The notes under the pieces: model-generated | Databases searched by the model: none | What the model saw: the letters and a program-made list of their open reading frames with translations, nothing else | Told to the model about the DNA's origin: nothing | DNA from: Caballeronia catudaia | GTDB lineage: Bacteria > Pseudomonadota > Gammaproteobacteria > Burkholderiales > Burkholderiaceae | Direction: 5' to 3' | Assembly: GCF_001544755.2 (NCBI RefSeq) | Contig: NZ_FCOF02000001.1 | Span: 393,903-457,902 of the forward strand | DNA length: 64,000 nucleotides | Part shown: piece by piece, positions 19,984 to 30,301 of the stretch | Layout: each line of letters opens with the position of its first letter | Position numbering within the stretch: the stretch's first letter is position 1 | Translations under genes and position numbers: made by a program

Positions 19984-20682
19984 ATGAGTTACGTGTTTCC
20001 TCCGGCGCCGGCAGCAGCCGTGCCCATCGACGGTTCGAACGAGCAGTTTCCCGTGCGCCGCATCTATTGCGTCGGCCGCAACTACGAGGCGCATGCGCGC
20101 GAAATGGGCCACGATCCGGACCGCGAGCCGCCGTTCTTCTTCAGCAAGCCCGCGGATGCCGTGCTGTACGTCGCGCCGGGCTCGACGGGCGAATTCCCGT
20201 ATCCGTCGCAGACGAAAAATCTGCACTTCGAGATGGAGCTCGTCGCCGCGATCGGCAAGCAAGGCAAGGACATTCCCGCCGATAAAGGGCTGGATTACGT
20301 CTACGGCTACGCGCTCGGCCTCGACATGACGCGCCGCGATCTGCAGGCCGAAGCGAAAAAGCTCGGCCGCCCGTGGGACACCGCGAAGGGTTTCGACCGC
20401 TCCGCGCCGATCGGTCCGATTCATCCCGTGTCGAAGGTCGGCCATCTGGAAAAGAGCGCGATCTGGCTCTCCGTCAACGGTGAGGAAAAGCAGCGCTCGG
20501 ACATCTCGCAACTGATCTGGTCGGTCGGCGAGACGGTCGCTTATCTGTCGACGCTGTTCGAGCTCTTCCCCGGCGATCTGATCTTCACCGGCACGCCCGA
20601 GGGCGTCGGCGCGGTCGTGAAGGGCGATTTGCTGAACGGCGGGGTGGAAGGCATCGGCGAGTTTTCGGTGCGCGTCGTATGA
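19984..20682 (+). CDS. fumarylacetoacetate hydrolase family protein (fumarylpyruvate hydrolase-like)
   Basis: 232 residues, only the catalytic FAH domain. Metal ligands are visible in LHFEMELVAAIG (Glu-x-Glu) and GLDMTRRD (Asp). Authentic tyrosine-pathway FAH is over 400 residues, so this is more likely a beta-diketone hydrolase such as fumarylpyruvate hydrolase. The next gene encodes a zeta-class GST isomerase and overlaps by four bases; this pair is also found in gentisate pathways (NagK/NagL). GGAGAGCGGG precedes the ATG. Substrate remains inferred. Confidence 0.86.
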   Translation: MSYVFPPAPAAAVPIDGSNEQFPVRRIYCVGRNYEAHAREMGHDPDREPPFFFSKPADAVLYVAPGSTGEFPYPSQTKNLHFEMELVAAIGKQGKDIPADKGLDYVYGYALGLDMTRRDLQAEAKKLGRPWDTAKGFDRSAPIGPIHPVSKVGHLEKSAIWLSVNGEEKQRSDISQLIWSVGETVAYLSTLFELFPGDLIFTGTPEGVGAVVKGDLLNGGVEGIGEFSVRVV

Positions 20683-21323
20683 AGCTCTATAGCTATTTCC
20701 GCAGCTCGGCGGCGTATCGCGTGCGCATTGCGCTGAATCTGAAGGGGCTCGACTACGAGTACGCGCCGATCCATCTGCTGCGCGACGGCGGCGAGCAGCT
20801 CAAGCCCGCCTATCGCGCGGTGAATCCGGACGGCATCGTGCCCGCGCTCGTCGATGGCGACGACGTGCTGACGCAGTCGCTCGCGATCATCGAATATCTG
20901 GAAGAGACGCATCCCGAACCCGCGCTCTTGCCAAAAAGTGCGTCCGATCGGGCGTTCGTGCGTTCGGTGGCGATGCAGGTCGCGTGCGAGATTCATCCGC
21001 TCGACAATCTGCGCGTGCTCAAGTACCTGAAGCACACGGTGAAAGTGCCCGACGAGACGAAGGATGCGTGGTACCGGCATTGGGTCGAGGCCGGCTTCGA
21101 ATCGCTCGAAAAGCGCCTCGCCGCCGATAAGCGCGTGGGCGCGCTGACATTCGGCGACACGCCGACCGTGGCGGATCTGTGCATCGTGCCGCAGGTGTTC
21201 AACGCGCGGCGCTTCGGCATCGACGTGAGCCGTTATCCGACGATCGAGCGCATCGCCGATCACGCGGATCAGCTCGATGCGTTCCGGCGCGCAGCGCCTG
21301 CAGAGCAGCCGGACGCCGAATGA
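20679..21323 (+). CDS. maiA: zeta-class GST: maleylacetoacetate/maleylpyruvate isomerase
   Basis: 214 residues. N-terminal thioredoxin-like domain with the zeta-class motif SSAAYRVRIALNLKG, then the helical GST domain. Glutathione-dependent cis-trans isomerase producing the fumaryl substrate of the hydrolase encoded just upstream. Overlaps both neighbours by four bases (ATGA at each end), so the three genes form one coupled operon. Homogentisate or gentisate breakdown cannot be told apart from the protein alone. Confidence 0.9.
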   Translation: MKLYSYFRSSAAYRVRIALNLKGLDYEYAPIHLLRDGGEQLKPAYRAVNPDGIVPALVDGDDVLTQSLAIIEYLEETHPEPALLPKSASDRAFVRSVAMQVACEIHPLDNLRVLKYLKHTVKVPDETKDAWYRHWVEAGFESLEKRLAADKRVGALTFGDTPTVADLCIVPQVFNARRFGIDVSRYPTIERIADHADQLDAFRRAAPAEQPDAE

Positions 21324-21937
21324 CGGGAGATTTTGCGAGTTTTCTGTCGGGTGCGGGGCTGGGCGCGAGCCTGATCGTCGCGATTGGCGCGCAGAACGCG
21401 TTCGTGCTGCGGCAAGGCTTGAAGCGCCGGCACGTCGGCATCGTCGTGTCGATCTGCGCGCTCATTGATGTGCTGCTGATCGGACTCGGCGTCGGCGGAA
21501 TGGGCGCGCTCATCGCGCGCGCGCCTTTTCTGCTCGACGTGATTCGCTGGGCGGGCGCGATCTTCGTGTTCCTGTACGGCTTGCGCGCGTTTCTCGCCGC
21601 GTGGCGCGGGCCGGGGCATCTGAACGCGTCCGACGGCGAATCGCAGACGGCGCTCGGCGCGGCGTCCACCGTGTTCGCGCTGTCGTTGCTCAATCCGCAC
21701 GTCTATCTGGATACCGTCGTGCTGCTCGGGGGCATCGGTGCGCGGCGCGGCTGGCCCGGCAATGCGTGGTTCGCCGCGGGCGCGATGTGCTCGTCGATCG
21801 TCTGGTTCACCGTGCTCGGCTACGGCGCGCGCTTGCTGGAACCGTGGTTCGAGAAGGACGTGTCGTGGCGCGTGCTCGACGTGATCGTCGGCTGCGTGAT
21901 GTGGTGGATTGCAGCTTCGCTCCTTTTCGCGCGATGA
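21320..21937 (+). CDS. LysE/ArgO family amino acid exporter
   Basis: 205 residues with about six membrane helices; the family block GASLIVAIGAQNAFVLRQGL is at the N-terminus, and ALSLLNPHVYLDTVVLLG with the conserved Asn-Pro-His is in the middle. ArgO-type members export arginine or lysine. Start overlaps the maiA stop. The link to aromatic ring breakdown is not obvious and may only reflect shared transcription. A strong bidirectional terminator follows. Confidence 0.88.
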   Translation: MTGDFASFLSGAGLGASLIVAIGAQNAFVLRQGLKRRHVGIVVSICALIDVLLIGLGVGGMGALIARAPFLLDVIRWAGAIFVFLYGLRAFLAAWRGPGHLNASDGESQTALGAASTVFALSLLNPHVYLDTVVLLGGIGARRGWPGNAWFAAGAMCSSIVWFTVLGYGARLLEPWFEKDVSWRVLDVIVGCVMWWIAASLLFAR

Positions 21938-21967
21938 GAAAAGGCGTCCACGTTGGACGCCTTTTTT
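21938..21967. terminator. bidirectional terminator between argO-like gene and ftsY
   Basis: AAAAGGCGTCC and GGACGCCTTTT pair around a five-base loop, with T runs on both strands. Serves the two convergent genes. Confidence 0.85.
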
Positions 21968-21972
21968 CAGGG

Positions 21973-23256
21973 TTAGCCGAGCAACGCGTCCGCGAACTCT
22001 TCCGCGCTGAACGGCTGCAAATCCTCGACTTTTTCGCCCACGCCGATGAAATACACCGGAATGGGCCGTTGCCGCGCAATCGCGGCGAGAATGCCGCCCT
22101 TCGCGGTGCCGTCGAGCTTTGTCACGACGAGACCGGTCAGGCCCAACGCATCGTCGAACGCCTTTACTTGTGCAAGGGCGTTCTGGCCCGTGTTCGCGTC
22201 GATGACGAGCAGCACTTCGTGCGGCGCGTCGGGCATCGCCTTCGCGATCACGCGGCGCACCTTGCGCAGCTCTTCCATCAGATGCAGTTGCGTCGGCAGG
22301 CGGCCGGCGGTGTCGGCCATCATCACGTCGATCTTGCGCGCGCGCGCCGCACCGACGGCGTCGTAGATGACCGCGGCGGCGTCGCCACTTTCCTGTGCGA
22401 TCACGGTCACGTTGTTGCGCTCGCCCCAGACCGTCAGTTGTTCGCGCGCGGCGGCGCGGAAGGTGTCGCCGGCGGCGAGCAGCACCGACTGGTTGAAATG
22501 CTGCAAATGCTTCGCGAGCTTGCCGATGCTCGTCGTCTTGCCGACGCCGTTCACGCCCGCGATCATCATCACGAGCGGTTGCGCGCGCCCGAGCATCAGC
22601 GATTTCTCGAGCGGGCGCAGCAGATCGATCAGCAATTCGCGCAGTGCCGCCTTCACTTGCGATGCGTCGGTCAGGCGCTCCGCGCGCACTTTCTCGCGCA
22701 GCGATTCGAGCAGGAATTCGGTGGCGTCGACGCCGGCGTCCGACATCAGCAGCGCGGTTTCGAGCTCTTCATACAGGTCTTCGTCGATCTTCGCGCTGAC
22801 GAAAATGCCGGTCAGGTTGTTGCTCGTCTTCGAAAGCCCATGACGCAGGCGCGAGAGCCACGACTTTTTCGCGGCCGCATCGAGCGCGGGCGGCGGCACG
22901 ATTTCCTCGCTCGCCTGGTCCGTTTCGGGCGCGCGCAGCCATTGCGACGACGTCCGGCCTTGCCAGTATTCCTTCGATTCCTCCGTGCGAGGCGCAGCGG
23001 GGGCGGCGGGGGCGGCGGGCGTCTCGGACGCGACGGGCTTCGCGGCTTCGGGCGCAGCCGGTGCGGGTTCGGCTCGCGGCTGAGGCTTCGCTTCTTCCGC
23101 AGGCGCCTGTTCCGGCAGCGCGTTGGCGGCGAGCGCCTGCCGTTCCAGTTCGGCCTCGGAGATTTCTTCGTCCTCGGCCGCCTCGACGGATTCGTCCTGA
23201 GGCATGTCGAGCAGCTCGTCGGCCGGCTTTTTGAATCGTTTGAAGAAGCTGAACAT
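21973..23256 (-). CDS. ftsY: signal recognition particle receptor FtsY
   Basis: 427 residues. GTPase that docks ribosome-SRP complexes at the membrane. The N-terminal 125 residues are an acidic then Pro/Ala-rich A domain starting MFSFFKRFKKPADE with a basic amphipathic membrane anchor. The NG domain follows with GVNGVGKTTSIGKLAKHL (P-loop), DTFRAAAREQL, ADTAGRLPTQ and TKLDGTAKGG. The ATG at 23256 was chosen because family members begin with this anchor. Divergent from rsmD, as usual in this order. Confidence 0.97.
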   Translation of the reverse strand: MFSFFKRFKKPADELLDMPQDESVEAAEDEEISEAELERQALAANALPEQAPAEEAKPQPRAEPAPAAPEAAKPVASETPAAPAAPAAPRTEESKEYWQGRTSSQWLRAPETDQASEEIVPPPALDAAAKKSWLSRLRHGLSKTSNNLTGIFVSAKIDEDLYEELETALLMSDAGVDATEFLLESLREKVRAERLTDASQVKAALRELLIDLLRPLEKSLMLGRAQPLVMMIAGVNGVGKTTSIGKLAKHLQHFNQSVLLAAGDTFRAAAREQLTVWGERNNVTVIAQESGDAAAVIYDAVGAARARKIDVMMADTAGRLPTQLHLMEELRKVRRVIAKAMPDAPHEVLLVIDANTGQNALAQVKAFDDALGLTGLVVTKLDGTAKGGILAAIARQRPIPVYFIGVGEKVEDLQPFSAEEFADALLG

Positions 23257-23487
23257 GGATGTCTGGCGATGATGCGCGTGTGATCCAACGGCCCGTGCGC
23301 GCCTTCGAGTCGCTTCGCGCGAGGCCCGCGCAATGGGATAAGAGCCGCATATTTTATCAGGCGCCGCCGTCCGCGCCCGTGCGGCTCCCGGCATGGCGCG
23401 CGCGTGTGGTAACGTTGGCTTTCATTGCCCGCTCCGGCCGACTTTCAAGCAAAAACACCCGGTGTGCACGATTCCAACCATTCTTTT

Positions 23488-24114
23488 ATGTCCCGCTCTT
23501 CCGCCACTCGAACCGCCTTGCCCAGCCACACGCCGACGCGCGGAGGCAAACCGCACACGATCCGCATCATCGGCGGAGACTGGAAGCGCACGCCGCTGCC
23601 CGTGCTCGATCTCCACGGGCTCAGGCCCACGCCGGATCGCGTGCGCGAGACGCTCTTCAACTGGCTCGGCCAGGATCTGACCGGACAACGCTGCCTCGAC
23701 ATGTTCGCCGGCAGCGGCGCGCTCGGTTTCGAGGCCGCGTCGCGCGGCGCCGCGCGCGTGCTGATGATCGAGCGGAGCGCGAAGGCCGCCGCGCAGATGC
23801 GGGCGAATCAGACGAAACTCGGCGCGCGCAACATCGAGGTCGCGGAAGCGGAGGCGCTGCGCCTCGCCGCCAGCCTTGCGCCCGGCTCGTTCGACGTGAT
23901 CTTTCTCGATCCCCCTTTCGGTGATCAGGCGCTGCTGTTGCGCGCGCTGGAAATCGCGGCGCCGCTCGCCGCGTCCGATAGCGCGATTTACGTCGAATGC
24001 GGCGATCCGCTCAATGTGGCCGAGATCGACGCGCTGGCGGGCTGGGCGGTAGTGCGCGAAGGCAAGGCGGGCGCCGTTCGCTATCATTTGCTGCGCCGCG
24101 AAAATGAGGAATAA
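23488..24114 (+). CDS. rsmD: 16S rRNA (guanine966-N2)-methyltransferase
   Basis: 208 residues, Rossmann methyltransferase. IRIIGGDWKRTPL and the SAM loop DMFAGSGALGFEAASRGA are visible; the catalytic DPPF is in IFLDPPFG. It methylates G966 of 16S rRNA. The basic N-terminal tail of about 25 residues is dispensable in appearance; ATG 23488 is the first ATG in frame. The coaD gene follows 100 bases later, a common pairing. Confidence 0.94.
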   Translation: MSRSSATRTALPSHTPTRGGKPHTIRIIGGDWKRTPLPVLDLHGLRPTPDRVRETLFNWLGQDLTGQRCLDMFAGSGALGFEAASRGAARVLMIERSAKAAAQMRANQTKLGARNIEVAEAEALRLAASLAPGSFDVIFLDPPFGDQALLLRALEIAAPLAASDSAIYVECGDPLNVAEIDALAGWAVVREGKAGAVRYHLLRRENEE

Positions 24115-24214
24115 TGCGCGTTCCTCATTTTGGCTCAGCCGAAAGAGGCAGGGGAGAGGCACAGTTGGTCGTCGCAGCCACGCGGCCCAATGTAAATAGA
24201 AGAGGAGAAAGCTC

Positions 24215-24721
24215 ATGGTTGTCGCCGTGTATCCGGGTACGTTCGACCCGCTCACTCGCGGGCATGAAGACATCGTCCGGCGCGCATCGAGCATATTCGA
24301 TCAGCTCGTCGTCGGAGTCGCGGACAGCCGCGCCAAGAAGCCGTTTTTCTCGCTGCGCGAGCGGCTCGATATCGCGCACGATGTACTCGGGCACTACCCA
24401 AACGTGCAGGTGAGCAGTTTCACAGGGCTGTTGAAGGATTTCGTGCGCAAGAACAACGCGCGCGTGATCGTGCGCGGCCTGCGCGCCGTGTCCGATTTCG
24501 AGTACGAATTCCAGATGGCCGGGATGAACCGCTATCTGCTGCCTGACGTCGAGACGATGTTCATGACGCCGTCCGATCAGTATCAGTTCATTTCGGGCAC
24601 CATCGTGCGCGAGATCGCACAACTCGGCGGCGACGTGAGCAAGTTCGTTTTCCCGTCGGTGGAAAAGCGGTTGATCGACAAAGTGACCGACCTGACGCAG
24701 AAAGATCCCGCGGCGCCTTGA
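24215..24721 (+). CDS. coaD: phosphopantetheine adenylyltransferase
   Basis: 168 residues. Penultimate step of coenzyme A synthesis: transfers AMP to 4'-phosphopantetheine. Nucleotidyltransferase motif [16 protein letters not shown] (TxGH variant) and the C-terminal [15 protein letters not shown] are diagnostic. AGAGGAG precedes the ATG. Confidence 0.97.
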   Translation: MVVAVYPGTFDPLTRGHEDIVRRASSIFDQLVVGVADSRAKKPFFSLRERLDIAHDVLGHYPNVQVSSFTGLLKDFVRKNNARVIVRGLRAVSDFEYEFQMAGMNRYLLPDVETMFMTPSDQYQFISGTIVREIAQLGGDVSKFVFPSVEKRLIDKVTDLTQKDPAAP

Positions 24722-24796
24722 GTGTCGGGCCCGCGCCCTCGTTCATCCGAAGCGCGCGGGCGTCATGCCGGTTTCGACACCGGCGCAAGAGAGTGA

Positions 24797-26124
<1,328 letters not shown>

Positions 26125-26140
26125 TTTTTTCGACTCCAGA

Positions 26141-26743
26141 TCAAGAGTTGCGGTGCAGGTTCATCACGGCGCGTTCGGTCTCGCCAGCAACGACGAAAGG
26201 CATCACAGCGAGCGCGCGCTCGATCGACTGATCGATCACATCCTGTTCCTCGCGGCGCGGCGGCTTGAGCACGAAGTTCGCGACATCCGGTTTCGCGCCG
26301 GCGCGCGCGCCTTCGGGTATCAGTTCGCGCGGATGCCCGATGCCGATGCGCAGCCGCCAGTATTGCTGCGACGATAGATGCGCGGAAATGTCCTTGAGCC
26401 CGTTATGCCCGCCGCTGCCGCCGCCGAGCTTCATCTTGACAGTGCCGGGCGGCAGGTCGAGCTCGTCATGCGCGACGAGAATCTCATCGGGAAGAATCTT
26501 GAAGAACTGCGCGAGCGCGACCACCGATTGTCCCGAACGGTTCATGAAGGTCTGCGGTTCGAGCAGATGGATTTCGTGACCGTGCAGGCGTCCTTTGCCG
26601 TAGAAGCCGTGGAAGCGGCGTTCTTCGCGCAGCGTCGCGCCGGCGTCGCGTGCGAACTGGTCGACGAACCAGAAGCCCGCGTTATGCCGCGTCGCGGTGT
26701 ATTCGGCGCCCGGATTGCCCAGGCCGACGATCAGCTTGATCAT
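26141..26743 (-). CDS. pth: peptidyl-tRNA hydrolase
   Basis: 200 residues. Cleaves peptides from prematurely released peptidyl-tRNA. Catalytic His in [12 protein letters not shown], Asn in [10 protein letters not shown] and Asp in [26 protein letters not shown] is the substrate channel. Follows rplY and its terminator in the conserved prs-rplY-pth order. Confidence 0.97.
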   Translation of the reverse strand: MIKLIVGLGNPGAEYTATRHNAGFWFVDQFARDAGATLREERRFHGFYGKGRLHGHEIHLLEPQTFMNRSGQSVVALAQFFKILPDEILVAHDELDLPPGTVKMKLGGGSGGHNGLKDISAHLSSQQYWRLRIGIGHPRELIPEGARAGAKPDVANFVLKPPRREEQDVIDQSIERALAVMPFVVAGETERAVMNLHRNS

Positions 26744-26762
26744 TTCAGTTTCGTCTAGTGCG

Positions 26763-26796
26763 AAAAAAAACCCGCCGGGCTTGCGCTCCGGCGGGT
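26763..26796 (-). terminator. rho-independent terminator of rplY
   Basis: Minus strand: CCCGCCGG and CCGGCGGG form an 8-bp stem with a nine-base loop, followed by eight consecutive Ts. Lies between rplY and pth. Confidence 0.9.
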
Positions 26797-26860
26797 CACG
26801 TCGACCGTTCCTGAGAACGAATCGAGAGGATAGCGTATTTCCGCGTGCTTATTTGCCAGC

Positions 26861-27478
26861 TTACTCGGCAGCCGGCGTTTCGCCTTCAGCAGCTTCGCCC
26901 ACTTCCGACTGGACAGCGGCCGGAACGGTCGCCGATGCCACCACCGGGTTTTCCGCTTCGACCGAGATCGTCAGGCTCACGCCCTTCGGCAGTTGGATGT
27001 CCTTCGCGTGCATCGTCTGGCCGGCTTCGATCTTCGCGAGGTCGATTTCGAGGAACTCGGGCAGGTCTGCCGGCAGGCATTCCACTTCCAGTTCCGTCAC
27101 GACGTGCGAGATCACCGCGCCCGACAGCTTCACGGCCGGGTTGCTTTCCTGGTTCATGAAGTGCAGCGGCACCTTGGTGTGCAGCTTCTTCTTCGCGTCG
27201 ACGCGCTGGAAGTCCACGTGCAGCACGAGCTGCTTGAACGGGTGGTATTGCACGTCGCGCAGCAGAACCTGTTGCGACTTGCCGGCCACTTCCAGATCCA
27301 GAATCGACGAGTGGAAAACTTCTTTCTTCAGGGCGTGCCACAGGGCGTTGTGGTCGAGTTCGACCAGTTGAACGTCCGTTTCACCGCCATACACGATACC
27401 CGGGGTCTTGCCCGAGTTACGCAGGCGGCGGCTCGCACCCGTACCTTGCTTGCTACGCTCGAAAGCGACGACTTTCAT
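26861..27478 (-). CDS. rplY: 50S ribosomal protein bL25 (CTC form)
   Basis: 205 residues: an N-terminal 5S rRNA-binding L25 domain (about 1-90, [20 protein letters not shown]) and a C-terminal TL5/CTC beta domain with an acidic Ala-rich tail. Binds 5S rRNA in the large subunit. AGGAG lies seven bases before the ATG. Two terminators separate it from prs. Confidence 0.97.
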   Translation of the reverse strand: MKVVAFERSKQGTGASRRLRNSGKTPGIVYGGETDVQLVELDHNALWHALKKEVFHSSILDLEVAGKSQQVLLRDVQYHPFKQLVLHVDFQRVDAKKKLHTKVPLHFMNQESNPAVKLSGAVISHVVTELEVECLPADLPEFLEIDLAKIEAGQTMHAKDIQLPKGVSLTISVEAENPVVASATVPAAVQSEVGEAAEGETPAAE

Positions 27479-27544
27479 ATTTGACTCCTATATCTGCCCG
27501 CGACCAGGCAGGGAAACCGGGATCATCGAAAAAGTGTGATCCCA

Positions 27545-27579
27545 AAACAAACGATGCGAACCTTCGTCCGTTCGCATCG
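27545..27579 (-). terminator. second terminator downstream of prs
   Basis: CGATGCGAA and TTCGCATCG form a 9-bp stem with a ten-base loop; on the minus strand TTTGTTTT follows. It lies 67 bases before the rplY start. Confidence 0.7.
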
Positions 27580-27584
27580 ATCAT

Positions 27585-27614
27585 GCAAAAACGCGAAGCC
27601 CGAGCTTCGCGTTT
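27585..27614 (-). terminator. first terminator downstream of prs
   Basis: AAACGCGAAGC and GCTTCGCGTTT form an 11-bp stem with a four-base loop; on the minus strand five Ts follow. It begins 15 bases after the prs stop. Confidence 0.88.
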
Positions 27615-27628
27615 CTTGCTTAATGCTT

Positions 27629-28582
27629 TTAACCTTCGGCGAAGAGTGACATCACCGAGTCGCCGCGCCGGATTCGCGAGAACGTCTCCGCGAGCAGACC
27701 CGCGCTCGAGAGCGGACGGATCTTCGGGCACGCAAGCGATTCGGCGGACAGCGGAATGGTATCCGTGACGACGAGCTCGTCGAGCTCCGACGACGCGATG
27801 CGTTCCGCCGCGCCACCCGACAGCACCGGGTGCGTCGCATAGGCGAAAACCTGCTTTGCACCGCGCGCCTTCAGCACTTGCGCAGCCTTGCACAGCGTGC
27901 CGGCGGTATCGACCATGTCGTCCATGATCACGCAGGTGCGGTCCTCGACTTCGCCGATGACGTTCATCACCTCGGCGACATTCGCCTTCGGACGGCGTTT
28001 GTCGATGATCGCGAGGTCCGTGTTCAATTGCTTGGCGAGCGCACGCGCGCGCACCACGCCGCCGACGTCAGGCGACACGACCAGCAGATGATCATGGTTC
28101 TGCTTGCGCAGATCGCCGAGAAGGACTGGCGTGGCGTAGATGTTGTCGACGGGGATGTCGAAGAAACCTTGAATCTGGTCGGCGTGAAGGTCCATCGTGA
28201 TGACGCGATCGACGCCGGCAATTTCCAGCATGTTCGCGACGACCTTCGCCGAGATGGCCACTCGCGCGGAACGCGGACGGCGGTCCTGGCGCGCATAGCC
28301 GAAGTAGGGGATAGCTGCGGTGATCCGGCCTGCGGATGCGCGCTTGAGCGCATCGACCATGATCATCAGTTCCATCAGGTTGTCGTTCGTGGGAGCGCAG
28401 GTGGACTGCAGAACGAATACGTCTTTTCCCCGAACGTTTTCCTGAATCTCGACCATGATCTCGCCGTCTGAGAAGCGGCTGACCATCGCTTTGCCGAGAG
28501 GAATTCCAAGGATTTTGACGACTTCCTGTGCAAGCGCGGGATTGGCGTTGCCAGTAAAAACCATCAGGCCGTCACTGCTCAT
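27629..28582 (-). CDS. prs: ribose-phosphate pyrophosphokinase
   Basis: 317 residues. Makes PRPP from ribose-5-phosphate and [31 protein letters not shown] and the PRPP loop [14 protein letters not shown] are diagnostic. The ATG at 28582 gives the family N-terminus [19 protein letters not shown]. It lies 50 bases after the tRNA-Gln gene and is probably transcribed together with ispE and the tRNA. Confidence 0.97.
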   Translation of the reverse strand: MSSDGLMVFTGNANPALAQEVVKILGIPLGKAMVSRFSDGEIMVEIQENVRGKDVFVLQSTCAPTNDNLMELMIMVDALKRASAGRITAAIPYFGYARQDRRPRSARVAISAKVVANMLEIAGVDRVITMDLHADQIQGFFDIPVDNIYATPVLLGDLRKQNHDHLLVVSPDVGGVVRARALAKQLNTDLAIIDKRRPKANVAEVMNVIGEVEDRTCVIMDDMVDTAGTLCKAAQVLKARGAKQVFAYATHPVLSGGAAERIASSELDELVVTDTIPLSAESLACPKIRPLSSAGLLAETFSRIRRGDSVMSLFAEG

Positions 28583-28632
28583 CGTGCACCTGTCTGCGGC
28601 TGGAGGCGAGAGGAAAAACGCGAGAAAAGAAA

Positions 28633-28709
28633 TGGCAGGGGAGGAAGGACTCGAACCCTCGCATGCCGGAATCAAAATCCGGTGCCTTGACCAACTTGGC
28701 GACTCCCCT
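28633..28709 (-). tRNA. tRNA-Gln (anticodon TTG)
   Basis: 77 bases including encoded CCA. The 7-bp acceptor stem AGGGGAG/CTCCCCT is perfect. The anticodon stem CCGGA/TCCGG encloses loop TTTTGAT, and the T arm carries GGTTCGAGTCC. The discriminator base is G. It sits between ispE and prs, the usual betaproteobacterial place. Confidence 0.96.
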
Positions 28710-28762
28710 ACACAAACTTTGAGTTTCGCCGGAAGCGTAGGACATGCCCGGCAAAACAAAAC

Positions 28763-29644
28763 CTATGACGCGAAAGCGAAGAGAGGATGAGAATCCAGAC
28801 TTGCTGTTACTACGCTCTTCCAGCTTGCCGGCAGTTTGGCTTGCGCCATTTCCGCTTCGGCCTGGCTTCGGAACGCAGCAAACACGCTTGCTCCAGATCC
28901 GGTCATTCGCGCCGGTGCGAGATTGGAGAACCACTCGAGCACCTTTGCAACTTCCGCGTACTTTCCTGCAACTACAGCTTGCATGTCATTTTGACCGAAG
29001 CTGTCTGGCCAGTTTGCGTCTGACCTTTGCTGTGCAAGAAAGTCCATCATTGTGACGACTTTCGTATCCCGTGTCAAGCTTTTCTCGGAGAAAATCGCCG
29101 CGGTCGGGACGTGAGCATCGGGCGCAACCACGAGGAAAAAGCGTTTCGGCAGATCGACTGCCTCAAGCGCCTCGCCCACACCTTCTGCGAATGCATTTTG
29201 TCCGAAGACAAAAAACGGCACGTCCGCGCCGAGTTGCAGGCCGAGATTCTGCAGAATCTCACGCGAAAGATCAACACCCCAGAGACGATTCAGCGCTAGA
29301 AGTGTTGTTGCCGCGTCGGAACTGCCTCCGCCGAGGCCTGCGCCCATCGGCAGGAGCTTGTCGATCTCGATTTCCACGCCGAACTTCGTGCCCGTATGTT
29401 GCTGAAGCAGGCGCGCGGCACGCACGATGAGATCGTCGGCTTCGGGCACGCCCGGCACGTCCGTCTTGCGTGTGATGACGCCATCGCCGCGACGGGTGAA
29501 GTGCAGCCGGTCGCCCCAGTCGAGCAACTGGAAGACGGTCTGCAGCGAGTGATAGCCATCCGGACGGCGGCCGGTGATGTGCAGGAAAAGGTTCAGCTTC
29601 GCGGGCGCGAGGCAGTCACGGAGCGATTTGGTCGATGAGGCCAT
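28763..29644 (-). CDS. ispE: 4-diphosphocytidyl-2-C-methyl-D-erythritol kinase
   Basis: 293 residues, GHMP kinase of the MEP isoprenoid pathway. [19 protein letters not shown] at the N-terminus and the ATP loop [14 protein letters not shown] are diagnostic; [10 protein letters not shown] is the C-terminal GHMP motif. Located 30 bases after lolB and before tRNA-Gln. Confidence 0.96.
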   Translation of the reverse strand: MASSTKSLRDCLAPAKLNLFLHITGRRPDGYHSLQTVFQLLDWGDRLHFTRRGDGVITRKTDVPGVPEADDLIVRAARLLQQHTGTKFGVEIEIDKLLPMGAGLGGGSSDAATTLLALNRLWGVDLSREILQNLGLQLGADVPFFVFGQNAFAEGVGEALEAVDLPKRFFLVVAPDAHVPTAAIFSEKSLTRDTKVVTMMDFLAQQRSDANWPDSFGQNDMQAVVAGKYAEVAKVLEWFSNLAPARMTGSGASVFAAFRSQAEAEMAQAKLPASWKSVVTASLDSHPLFAFAS

Positions 29645-29674
29645 ACGTGATGCTTTGAAACGAATGCGGCAAGG

Positions 29675-30301
29675 TTATTGATCGAGCACGAGCTTGATGT
29701 CGAGCGGCGGTTCGTTGCGCACGAGATTCACGCGCTTGACGCCCGTGGCAGGCGCATCGGCATAGGCGAGATAGTCGATCGTCCATCCGTCCTGCTTGAT
29801 TTCCTTCGGGCGGCCATTGGACGATTCGGGATCGAGCGTAGTCTGCGCGCGTGAGCTCGGCGCGGCGGACGGCTGCAGCCAGTAGCGCAAGCCTTCCACC
29901 GGCAGCGCGAAACCGAGCGTGTTTTGCATGAGCTGCGATACGTTGTCGGCGCTCATCGGTTGCCGGTTGGGCAATTCGAGCGTCGCGAGCGACGGCGACG
30001 ATGTAACGATGGCCATCGTCTGGCCGAGCGGATTGCGCAGTTGCAGCGTGACGGTATCGCCCGTTTCCTGCCAGTCGAAGTTGCCGTACGCGTTGCGCTG
30101 CACGCCGTTCTGGTCGTTGTACTGAACGGCGAAGCGTCCGTGATACGCGCGGCTCGTCTGCGTGGCGAGGGAGGTGCTTGCGTTCGTCGTCGTGGGTACG
30201 CGCGGCTGTACCGCGCAACCGGACAGGATCAGTGCAGCGAGCGCCGTGAAACCGAGCGCGCCACGCCGGAGCGACGCGCCGTTGAAGAACTCGAATGCCA
30301 T
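29675..30301 (-). CDS. lolB: outer membrane lipoprotein receptor LolB
   Basis: 208 residues. Signal peptide with lipobox ILSGC (Cys29), then a LolB beta-sheet domain including GRFAVQYNDQNG and EGLRYWLQP. Accepts lipoproteins from LolA and inserts them in the outer membrane. The ATG at 30301 shares one base with the stop of the TPR gene (TGATG); a TTG three bases earlier is unlikely. Confidence 0.94.
   Translation of the reverse strand: MAFEFFNGASLRRGALGFTALAALILSGCAVQPRVPTTTNASTSLATQTSRAYHGRFAVQYNDQNGVQRNAYGNFDWQETGDTVTLQLRNPLGQTMAIVTSSPSLATLELPNRQPMSADNVSQLMQNTLGFALPVEGLRYWLQPSAAPSSRAQTTLDPESSNGRPKEIKQDGWTIDYLAYADAPATGVKRVNLVRNEPPLDIKLVLDQ

Noticed and set aside
21601..23283. 560-codon plus-strand frame opposite ftsY, and similar long antisense frames elsewhere
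   Set aside because: They mirror well-supported genes on the other strand and have composition typical of GC-rich shadow frames.
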